Below, one piece after another: positions 1-7,396 of a stretch of 64,000 bases of DNA (within the stretch, counting starts at the first letter, position 1; each line of letters begins with the position of its first letter). The stretch is from JAVJSU01 sp040219275. GTDB lineage: Bacteria > Chloroflexota > Anaerolineae > Aggregatilineales > Phototrophicaceae. The translations under genes were made by a program, and so were the position numbers. The notes below the pieces were generated by a model. That model worked only from the letters and a program-made list of their open reading frames with translations, was not told the origin of the DNA and searched no databases. The DNA lies in contig JAVJSU010000046.1 in the NCBI GenBank assembly GCA_040219275.1, positions 1-64,000 on the forward strand, in the 5' to 3' direction.

Positions 1-44
1 ATTAAACGACTGCGCCATTTACCATAATTTCTAGAGCTGAACAT
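1..44 (-). CDS. start of an unidentified gene running off the left edge
   Basis: On the minus strand an ATG at 44 opens a frame with no stop to position 1 (14 codons, beginning MFSSRNYGK). A strong ribosome site, GGAGGA, lies at 58-53, eight bases upstream, which is the main reason to call it. The visible residues are too few to identify a product. Confidence 0.4.
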   Translation of the reverse strand, partial: MFSSRNYGKWRSRL

Positions 45-117
45 TGGGGGTCTCCTCCAGGCTGTTTTGTGAGAAATTCAACCTTACCAGAGACTTCCTT
101 TTGTTCAACTCGCTCAT

Positions 118-873
118 TTGTTCAGTGTACGGTTGCTAGAAGAAATTTATGATTTTGAATTTGAGGTCAACAATTTACAATTTAGCCCTAATGACCAATT
201 TATTGCGGTCTATCAGGCTAAACCCGGTGGGCAATGGGGAATGAGGCTCATTGATCTAAATTCGGGACGCATGGTATCCATCGTTTCGTGGGGCGTAACC
301 AATGTCATTTCTGGTTACGACTTTAGTGATGATGGTCGATACATCGCGCTCGCTACACTTGATCGTTACCATGAAATCGGGCAGTTCAGCGGGGTCACGA
401 TCTGGGACACCTTAACCGGACATCGTGTTGCAATGAAGCATGTTCTTGGATTTGTATCAGATGTGAATTTTTCTTCTGACAACGAAGTGACGTTGGTTCG
501 TCATTATTACGGTACTGATGCCACTGTCTTTGTCTGGCAATTCATAGGTAATTCATCCTTTCGGAGGCGATTTTCTGTTCATATGCTTTCCGATAATTTA
601 AATGATTTTAGCTTAAATGAAAGCGTAAATTATCTATTTGGTGTTGTAGTAAACGATTGGAACGGTGTGCGTGATCGGTCTGTTTACGTTTGGAATTTAA
701 CAACAGGCGAGGAACTTGTTCATGTTTACACTCCGGACCAATATTCAGATATGGTTGCGGTTACTTCTTCGGGGACGCGCATTGCGAACACAAGCTCGGT
801 TGATTCTGAACGACGCGTGGATATTTGGGATGTTGAGCGGGGCGAACAGGTCTCGTTTTTCTTGAACGATTGA
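118..873 (+). pseudogene. WD40-like beta-propeller protein, probably 5' truncated
   Basis: The 251-residue frame carries repeated beta-propeller signatures: SPNDQFIAV near the start, SDDGRYIALA near residue 70, VTIWDTLTG near 92, VYVWNLTTG near 190 and VDIWDVERG near 238. These are the hydrophobic-strand plus WD-type turns of WD40 repeats, which usually act as protein-binding scaffolds. The only available start is a TTG at 118 with no ribosome site. There is no signal peptide, and the frame is already inside a repeat at its beginning, with in-frame stops at 25 and 70. Only about four blades are present, fewer than the usual seven. Its codons are AT-richer than those of the genes to the right. 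I read it as the 3' remnant of a longer WD40 gene; a short genuine protein is possible. Confidence 0.5.
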
Positions 874-892
874 TGTGCTGAAAACTTTCGAC

Positions 893-919
893 AAAAAAGG
901 GCAACCAAGCTGGTTGCCC
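893..919 (-). terminator. Rho-independent terminator of the EF-G paralog
   Basis: Read on the minus strand, a 9-bp stem GGGCAACCA / TGGTTGCCC (899-907 with 911-919) is followed by six T residues (898-893). It lies about 70 bases past the stop of the minus-strand EF-G gene. The same palindrome recurs at 7270-7290 in the other orientation. Confidence 0.75.
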
Positions 920-952
920 CTACAGATATTTCTGTTGTGATGGATCGTCAGC

Positions 953-984
953 CACTAAAAACTAATCACTAACGACTAAAAACT
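953..984. repeat. short AT-rich repetitive intergenic sequence
   Basis: The stretch repeats the words ACTAAAAACT and ACTAA(T/C): ACTAAAAACTAATCACTAAC then GACTAAAAACT. Comparable wordplay repeats occur near 38170-38250 and 39371-39468, all just downstream of genes. Function unknown. Confidence 0.5.
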
Positions 985-989
985 CCCGC

Positions 990-3071
990 CTATGTTGCTT
1001 CCGCTTCGACCTTGTGAGCGCGGATGACATCATCCTGTAAATGGTTCGGCACACGATCATAACGGTTGAATTCCATCGTGTAGATGCCACGCCCGCCGGT
1101 CATGGAGCGTAAATCGTTGCCGTACCGGAGCATTTCCGCGAGAGGCACCTGTGCTTTCACCACGCTTTTTGTGCCGACGGTATCCATCCCCTGAACGCGT
1201 CCGCGACGGGTGTTCAGGTCGCCCATAATATCGCCCATCATGGATTCTGGAACGGTGATTTTGACATCCATGATCGGTTCCATCAGCGCGGGGTTGGCAT
1301 CCAGAAACCCTTTTTTGAAGGCTTCGCGTCCGGCGATCTGGAAGGCGATGTCCTTTGAATCTACCGGATGCTCTTTGCCGTCATAAACTTCCACGCGCAC
1401 ATCTACTACAGGGAATCCGGCGATCACACCGTTGGGCAAGACCTGTTGAATGCCCTTATCAATCGACGGGATGAATGCTTGCGAAATTGACCCGCCATAA
1501 ATTTTGGTTTCGTATTGGTAGCCGCCGCCCTCATTCGGGTACATCCGCATGGAGACCGCGCCATATTGCCCCGCACCACCGGATTGCTTTTTGTGCGTAT
1601 GGGACGTGTCGACCTCTTTAGTGATGGTTTCCCGATAGGGGACTTTGGGCATATGCGTGTCAATCCCTACGCCGAGATGCTCCGAACGGCTAATAGCAAG
1701 CTGAACATGCGCTTCACCCACGCCTTCGATCACTGTTTGTCTGGTATCCGCATCCTGTCGCCAGCGCAGAGTCGGGTCAGCATCACACAGGCTGGTGAGC
1801 ACACTTCCCATTTTGGCGCTGTCTGCCTGCGTGTGCGGTGTCACGGCGACCATATACAACGGTTCTGGGAAATCTGGTTTAACGATTGTAAAGGGATCGT
1901 TCTTAGACGAGAAGGTATCGCCGGTTTTGGTGTGGTTCAATTTGGCGACCACCCCGATATCCCCAACATGAAGTACACTGGCGGAATCGGTTTCTTTACC
2001 GCGCATGGACATCAAGGTGTTGAAGCGTTCGTCGTTTTGAGATGTTGCGTTGTAATAGGTATTGCCGGATTCCAATTTGCCGGAGAATACACGCACATAA
2101 TTGAGCGTCCCGACATATTTATCCGTCGTGGTCTTGAAGACATACGCCGCCAACGGTCCATCATCAGATTGCGGCGCGGTCAGATATTGAAGCTCTGCAT
2201 CTTCGCCCCCTCTAAGGATACCCACACGGCGATTCGAGGGCGGTGCGGTATAGGCGATGAGGGCTTCTAGCACTGGAATTGTGCCGATGTTCTGCGTGCC
2301 GGACGTGACGAAAACGGGCACAGTATTCAGTTCGTGATTACGGGCGGCTTTACGCATCCCATCACGAATTTCCTCACGGGTGAGTTCTTCTTCCGCAAAA
2401 TATTTTTCGAGGAGCGCGTCATCGGCTTCGGCGGCGGCTTCCACGAGTGTGAGGCGGGCTTCTTCAGACGAATCTGCCAGTTCGTCCGGTAAATCGGAGC
2501 GATCCGCACCGGCTTCATAATAGGCTTTCATGGTCAGCAGGTTGACCACGCCTTTAAAGTTCGATTCTTTGCCGATGGGGAGCATAACGGGGATAAATTT
2601 GTGATCGTCAAAATTGGCGCGGAGTTGATCGAGCACACCTTCAAAATTGGCGTTTTCACGATCCATCTTGTTGATGACGACGATAATCGGTTGCTGATAC
2701 ACTTTGGCATATTCCCACGCCAGTTCCGTACCAACTTCAACCCCGGCAACGGCATCCACCACCACGATTACCGCATCAGCGACGCGAATGGCGTTTTTGA
2801 CTTCACCTTGAAAATCGGTGTAGCCGGGCGCATCTAAAATATTAATTTTATGATCGTTAAATTCTACAGGAATAAGCGAGGTTGAGAGGGAGATACCGCG
2901 TGTCTTCTCATCTTCGTCCCAGTCAGAAAGGGTGTTGCCTTCCTCGACCCGACCCATGCGGTTGACCGCACCGGTATTATACAATAGCGCCTCCACCAGC
3001 GATGTTTTGCCGCATCCCTGGTGGCCAACTAAGGCGACATTCCTAAGATTCTCCGTCTTATACTCTTTCAT
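990..3071 (-). CDS. elongation factor G-like translational GTPase (EF-G paralog)
   Basis: This 693-residue protein has the five-domain EF-G layout: G domain 10-275, then domains II to V. Visible nucleotide motifs are the P-loop GHQGCGKT (16-23), DAPGY (80-84) and NKMD (134-137). The switch I triplet reads TRGIS instead of TRGIT, as in the FusA2-like side branch rather than canonical FusA. Canonical EF-G promotes ribosomal translocation or recycling in the cytoplasm; the role of the paralog group is less settled. The start is well supported by GGAGG six bases before the ATG. No ribosomal protein or EF-Tu genes are nearby, which also argues for the paralog. It stands alone, with its own terminator at 893-919. 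Confidence 0.9.
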   Translation of the reverse strand: MKEYKTENLRNVALVGHQGCGKTSLVEALLYNTGAVNRMGRVEEGNTLSDWDEDEKTRGISLSTSLIPVEFNDHKINILDAPGYTDFQGEVKNAIRVADAVIVVVDAVAGVEVGTELAWEYAKVYQQPIIVVINKMDRENANFEGVLDQLRANFDDHKFIPVMLPIGKESNFKGVVNLLTMKAYYEAGADRSDLPDELADSSEEARLTLVEAAAEADDALLEKYFAEEELTREEIRDGMRKAARNHELNTVPVFVTSGTQNIGTIPVLEALIAYTAPPSNRRVGILRGGEDAELQYLTAPQSDDGPLAAYVFKTTTDKYVGTLNYVRVFSGKLESGNTYYNATSQNDERFNTLMSMRGKETDSASVLHVGDIGVVAKLNHTKTGDTFSSKNDPFTIVKPDFPEPLYMVAVTPHTQADSAKMGSVLTSLCDADPTLRWRQDADTRQTVIEGVGEAHVQLAISRSEHLGVGIDTHMPKVPYRETITKEVDTSHTHKKQSGGAGQYGAVSMRMYPNEGGGYQYETKIYGGSISQAFIPSIDKGIQQVLPNGVIAGFPVVDVRVEVYDGKEHPVDSKDIAFQIAGREAFKKGFLDANPALMEPIMDVKITVPESMMGDIMGDLNTRRGRVQGMDTVGTKSVVKAQVPLAEMLRYGNDLRSMTGGRGIYTMEFNRYDRVPNHLQDDVIRAHKVEAEAT

Positions 3072-3183
3072 ACAAACCTCCGAATAAAATTAATTCTCGT
3101 TTTATATGGGTAGCGCGTATAAACAGTCCCTCTATCACATTGGTAAGTTACGGCGCAGATGTGCCTACACACGCGCTTGTTCG

Positions 3184-3290
3184 TTCAATTTATTAAGTTG
3201 AACATAGTTCGGATTTTAAGACGAGGTTAAAGGTTTGTCAAAAATAGTGATGTTCGTCATGTTTAGGGTGATTTTTGAACCCGAATCACC
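3184..3290. promoter_or_regulatory. two inverted repeats in the divergent promoter region
   Basis: The 277-base gap between the EF-G paralog (minus) and the kinase gene (plus) holds a 21-base near-palindrome at 3184-3204 (GTTCAATTT, ATT, AAGTTGAAC; one mismatch per arm). It also holds a 7-bp stem GGTGATT / AATCACC at 3267-3273 and 3284-3290. They may be operators; no regulator gene is adjacent. Confidence 0.3.
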
Positions 3291-3348
3291 ACAACCCCGT
3301 ATTTATGGACGAATGCGCGTTTTGTCTTTATTACAGAGGAGTTAAGCG

Positions 3349-3966
3349 ATGCAAAAACCATTTGTCACTGCCATTTCAGGCACTTCAGGAGCGGGCAAAT
3401 CTACAACAGTGAAGTTACTGTTATCAAAGGTGCAACCAGCTAGCGCCTTATTTTTTGACGATTACGAAACCGAAGAGACTTATCCGCAGGATTTAGCTGA
3501 GTGGTTGGCACAAGATGCTGATCCAAACGCACTTAAAGCGCCACAGATGACCGAAGATTTGATTAATTTACGCAAAAATGTTGCCGTGACGCATGTTACA
3601 ACGGGTGAGAAACTTGCTCCCGCGCCGATTATCCTACTTGAGGAACCGCTCGGTAATTTACGAGATGTAATGCGTGGCTTGATTGATTTCGTGGTGTATA
3701 TTGATCTTCCTCTGGAGATTGCGTTTGCCCGTCGTATTAGCCGGACATTGGGTCAATTTCCTGAACATATGACTAAAGCTGACGTTGTGGAAAATTTGCA
3801 GATGTTTGTTGGATGGTATCAAGAAACCGGACGCGACCTGTATCATATTCTGGATAAGAACACAAAAGCCAAAGCAGATTTACTTGTGGATGGTTTGCAA
3901 ACTGCCGATGAGATTGTCTATCAAATTATTAGTGCGGTGACAGCAAAAATAAATTCAATCGCTTGA
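3349..3966 (+). CDS. P-loop NTPase, uridine kinase-like
   Basis: The 205-residue protein begins with a beta strand and Walker A motif GTSGAGKST (10-18), then FFDDYE, a Walker B-like IILLEEP near 85, and a lid-like region RRISRTLGQF near 126. This order resembles the uridine kinase/phosphoribulokinase-like kinase fold, which phosphorylates small metabolites with ATP. The substrate cannot be read from the sequence. The start is supported by GAGGAG nine bases upstream of the ATG. It appears to be a single-gene unit facing away from the EF-G paralog. Confidence 0.65.
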   Translation: MQKPFVTAISGTSGAGKSTTVKLLLSKVQPASALFFDDYETEETYPQDLAEWLAQDADPNALKAPQMTEDLINLRKNVAVTHVTTGEKLAPAPIILLEEPLGNLRDVMRGLIDFVVYIDLPLEIAFARRISRTLGQFPEHMTKADVVENLQMFVGWYQETGRDLYHILDKNTKAKADLLVDGLQTADEIVYQIISAVTAKINSIA

Positions 3967-4084
3967 TCCTGAGCATACACAGTGCGTATAAATTGAAAAT
4001 TCTTATCTAGCACGGACATAGCATCGTCCCCATGCACATGATACAATCGCCTCATGGTCGAAACATAAAAACAGGATGATGCCG

Positions 4085-7000
4085 ATGGTTGCAAGAGACG
4101 ACATAAAAGACTACTTGTTCAGGGGAGAATTAGCCGAGATTGATCCTGATGTTGCCGAGCTTATCCGGCATGAAACAGCGCGTCAGGCACGTTATCTCAT
4201 CATGATTCCTTCAGAAAGCACCGTGCCACAGGCAGTCCGTGAGGCGATCGGGTCTTCGTTCCACAATATTTATGCAGAAGGCTATCCATTAGAGTCTAAT
4301 CGTCTGTTGACGGAGTCGGAAATTCTGGATTACAACAAGCGTCTGCCGGAGTATCGTCGCCTTGCCGATGAACGTTATTATATGGGGACGGAGTACGCCA
4401 ACATTTCTGAATCCTTAGCGCGTCGGCGTGTTGCGGAAGTGTTCAGCGCTAATGGTTACGACGCAGATCATCTTTTCGTAAATGTACAGGCACTTTCCGG
4501 CGCGCCCGCAAACAATGCCGTTTATACCGCGTTGCTACAGGTTGGCGATACGGTGATGGGGCTGGATTTGATCGAAGGTGGTCACCTGACGCATGGTAGC
4601 CCTGTTAACCGCAGTGGTAAAAACTTCAATATCGTCTCCTACGGCGTTGAACCTGAAACTGAGAAAATTGATTACGACAAAATGCGCGAACTTGCCATAG
4701 CGCACAAGCCGAAAATGATTATTGGCGGCTATAGCAGTTATCCATGGCAGGCGGATTGGGCGAAATATCGTGAAATCGCCGATGAAGTGGGCGCATATTT
4801 GCTGGCGGATGTGGCGCATGTTGCCGGATTGATCGCGGCGGGCGTGTATCCAAACCCGGTTGGCATTGCGGATATTGTGACATTTACCAGCCACAAAACA
4901 TTGGGCGGTCCGCGTGGCGCGGTGATTATCACCCATCGTAAAGACCTCTCCAGCAAAATTGATCGTGCTGTGTTCCCCGGTGAGCAGGGCGGTCCGCATG
5001 TGAATCAATTTACCGCGCTGGCAGTGGCGATGAAATTGGCGGCCACGGAACAGTTCCGCGAGTTGCAACAGCGCACGATAGAGAATGCGCTCCGGTTGTC
5101 AGAAAAATTGCAGGAACGCGGTGTGCGTGTGCCGTTCAGTGGTACAAATACCCATTTGCTGAATATTGATTGCAAGGTGAATGTTGGCGCGGATGGCACA
5201 GCCCTCAGTGGCGATATGGCGGCGCGTCTGCTTGATCTTGCGGGGATTGTTGTGAATCGCCAGACCATTCCGGGCGATACCAGCCCGTTGCGTCCGTCCG
5301 GTGTGCGTTTCGGGACACCGTGGATCACACAGCGGGGATTTGGCATTCCTGAAATTGATACACTAGCCGATATTATCGCCGACATTGTGCTGGGCGCAGT
5401 GCCGTATAAACTTGCTAGCCCAAGGCGCGATATAGACCGCGCCAAGATCGACTTTGAATTGCTTCAGAGTTCGCGTTTGCGCGTGCGCGATCTGGCGGCT
5501 AGCGTTGGCATTGATACCAGCGCAGTCGCGGACGATTATCCACATTTCCATTATTTGGAAGAACCGGGCGATCACAGCCACAATCAACATTATCTGGTGC
5601 AGGGTGAAAAAGCAGGCGAGTTTTTGAATTACGCCCTGACGAGTGATGTTTTTGCGCTCAAGATGGGGGATTCTCAGCCAACGTCGGTACTTGGCGCTGA
5701 TGGTGAAGAATTGACGCGTGGCACGGTAGAACGCCTGCAAGATGGCTATTTATTGCATCTCGGTCAACACGCGGCGCAGGTGGCGACGTGGCTACGTTCG
5801 CTCTCTGATGGCATGGTGATGATTGAGGCGAAAGACCCGTATGGCAAATTACCCGGTCCGGTAGATATTATCCATGATGGACCGACGCGCCTTGCAGGTG
5901 ATGAAGCGGGATATGCGGAAAATAAAGCGTGGTTTATCGGCGCAGGTGGCGAGCAATTTGCCGGTTCGAAGGGTGATGCGCTCCCCAAATTTGAATGGAG
6001 CGAGGTCGAAAGTGATGATCTGAAAACCACGACGCTCTTTGATCTTCATAAGCAACTCGGCGCGAAAACCGTTCCTTTCGCCGGATACGATATGCCGGTG
6101 TGGTACTCATCAGTGACCGACGAGCATCTCGCGGTACGTAATGGCGCGGGAATCTTCGACGTGACCCACATGGGCGTATTTGATGTCAAAGGCGCAGGCG
6201 CGGCGAACTTCTTGAATATCGTCACGACCAATGATGTGTTTGGCTTAGCAATCGGTGAATCACATTACACCTATTTCCTTGATGTTGACGGCATTCCGCT
6301 GGATGATTTGATGATTTATCGTCTTGCGACGGAGCATTTCCTCGTGGTGGTGAATGCCTCCAACAACGATAAAAACTGGACATGGTTGAACGCCGTCAAG
6401 AATCGTGAAGTGATGATTGACGCGGAACGTCCGTATGCGACCATCGAAGGCGCGGATCGCTTTGAATTGCGTGATTTGCGTGATCCTGCGTATGGCGCGG
6501 AATGCCGTGTGGATGTGGCTCTGCAAGGACCGACCAGCCGTGATATTTTGCTCTCGCTCGGTGCAAGTGATGCCGATGCCGCGAAAGTTAAAAAATTGGC
6601 GTGGGCGGGTGTTGCACAGGTGACAATCGGCGGATTTGATCTGATTGTCTCGCGGACGGGTTATACAGGCGAACGGATGGCGTTTGAATTGTTCGTCCAT
6701 CCCGATCAAGCGCCGGATTTGTTCAAGCAATTAGTGGATGCGGGCGCGGTGCCGTGTGGATTGGCGGCGCGGGATAGCCTGCGGACGGAAGCTGGATTGC
6801 CGCTTTACGGGCATGAACTTGAAGGTCCACTGACGATGAGTCCGGCAGGGGCGGGCTTCGGCAGTTACGTCAAAATCTGGAAGCCGTTTTTCATCGGGCG
6901 CAAAACCTATATTGACGCGGAACTTAAGCGCGATGCGAAAGTCGTGCGCTTCCGGCTGGATAACAAAGTTGCCCGCCCACCGCATCAAGGTGATCCGTTG

Positions 7001-7237
7001 GTGGATGGCAAAGGGCGCGTTGTGGGTATTGTGACGAGTTGCTCTATTGATAGCGAAGGCTATCAACTGGGGCAGGCATACATCAAATTGGATCATGCCA
7101 AACTGAATACCCAACTGGGTGTGTTCTCCGGTTCGAGCCGTGCCAAGCCAGAATCCGCGAAGGATGCTAGCATGGGCAAAAAGCTCTCTGTGCCGGAAAC
7201 CGTGACCATCCTCACGCGCTTCCCGAAGAAAAAATAA
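4085..7237 (+). CDS. fused serine hydroxymethyltransferase-aminomethyltransferase (GlyA-GcvT)
   Basis: About 1050 residues in one uninterrupted frame. Residues 1-435 are a fold-type I SHMT: YAEGYP, LLADVAHVAGL, and the pyridoxal-phosphate lysine in TSHKTLGGPRG (about Lys271). An extra segment of about 25 residues sits between EGYP and YYMG. Residues 648-1020 are GcvT, the T-protein of glycine cleavage: PVWYSS, GIFDVTHMG, and LRTEAGLPLYG. GcvT makes 5,10-methylene-THF from the H-protein-bound aminomethyl group, and SHMT uses it to turn glycine into serine. Residues 504-577 of the linker align by eye with GcvT residues 700-775 (G..A..FLN...T.DVF.L..G.S..T..L..DG), suggesting a degenerate duplicate folate domain. 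ATG 4076 and 4079 lie in frame upstream, but AGG at 4073-4075 is spaced correctly only for 4085. No gcvP or gcvH is in the window. Confidence 0.9.
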   Translation: MVARDDIKDYLFRGELAEIDPDVAELIRHETARQARYLIMIPSESTVPQAVREAIGSSFHNIYAEGYPLESNRLLTESEILDYNKRLPEYRRLADERYYMGTEYANISESLARRRVAEVFSANGYDADHLFVNVQALSGAPANNAVYTALLQVGDTVMGLDLIEGGHLTHGSPVNRSGKNFNIVSYGVEPETEKIDYDKMRELAIAHKPKMIIGGYSSYPWQADWAKYREIADEVGAYLLADVAHVAGLIAAGVYPNPVGIADIVTFTSHKTLGGPRGAVIITHRKDLSSKIDRAVFPGEQGGPHVNQFTALAVAMKLAATEQFRELQQRTIENALRLSEKLQERGVRVPFSGTNTHLLNIDCKVNVGADGTALSGDMAARLLDLAGIVVNRQTIPGDTSPLRPSGVRFGTPWITQRGFGIPEIDTLADIIADIVLGAVPYKLASPRRDIDRAKIDFELLQSSRLRVRDLAASVGIDTSAVADDYPHFHYLEEPGDHSHNQHYLVQGEKAGEFLNYALTSDVFALKMGDSQPTSVLGADGEELTRGTVERLQDGYLLHLGQHAAQVATWLRSLSDGMVMIEAKDPYGKLPGPVDIIHDGPTRLAGDEAGYAENKAWFIGAGGEQFAGSKGDALPKFEWSEVESDDLKTTTLFDLHKQLGAKTVPFAGYDMPVWYSSVTDEHLAVRNGAGIFDVTHMGVFDVKGAGAANFLNIVTTNDVFGLAIGESHYTYFLDVDGIPLDDLMIYRLATEHFLVVVNASNNDKNWTWLNAVKNREVMIDAERPYATIEGADRFELRDLRDPAYGAECRVDVALQGPTSRDILLSLGASDADAAKVKKLAWAGVAQVTIGGFDLIVSRTGYTGERMAFELFVHPDQAPDLFKQLVDAGAVPCGLAARDSLRTEAGLPLYGHELEGPLTMSPAGAGFGSYVKIWKPFFIGRKTYIDAELKRDAKVVRFRLDNKVARPPHQGDPLVDGKGRVVGIVTSCSIDSEGYQLGQAYIKLDHAKLNTQLGVFSGSSRAKPESAKDASMGKKLSVPETVTILTRFPKKK

Positions 7238-7269
7238 AGCATAAACCCGTGTAAGATTTCGTTTCGTAG

Positions 7270-7297
7270 GGGCAACCAGTCTGGTTGCCCTTTTTTT
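7270..7297 (+). terminator. Rho-independent terminator after the GlyA-GcvT gene
   Basis: A 10-bp perfect inverted repeat GGGCAACCAG / CTGGTTGCCC (7270-7279, 7281-7290) is followed by seven T. The preceding GTAGG and the stem match the element at 893-919 in reverse orientation, so this is a dispersed terminator-like repeat. Confidence 0.85.
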
Positions 7298-7360
7298 ATG
7301 TATTCGATGAGTCAATGATGAATCATCATCAAGCGTTGGATGATCGTCGGGCGTGGGGCA

Positions 7361-7396
7361 TTGACAAGCTGATGCTCTGATTGCCATAATGCCTGT
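7361..7396 (+). promoter_or_regulatory. sigma-70-type promoter giving a leaderless mRNA
   Basis: TTGACA at 7361-7366, an 18-base spacer, and CATAAT at 7385-7390. The ATG of the next gene begins only six bases after the -10 box, so transcription should start at the start codon itself. No ribosome site is present, in keeping with a leaderless message. Confidence 0.7.

Noticed and set aside
1515..2270. 251-codon open frame on the plus strand
   Set aside because: Antisense to the well-supported EF-G paralog; no domain or initiation signal.
4535..5068. 177-codon open frame on the minus strand
   Set aside because: Antisense shadow of the SHMT domain without family resemblance.
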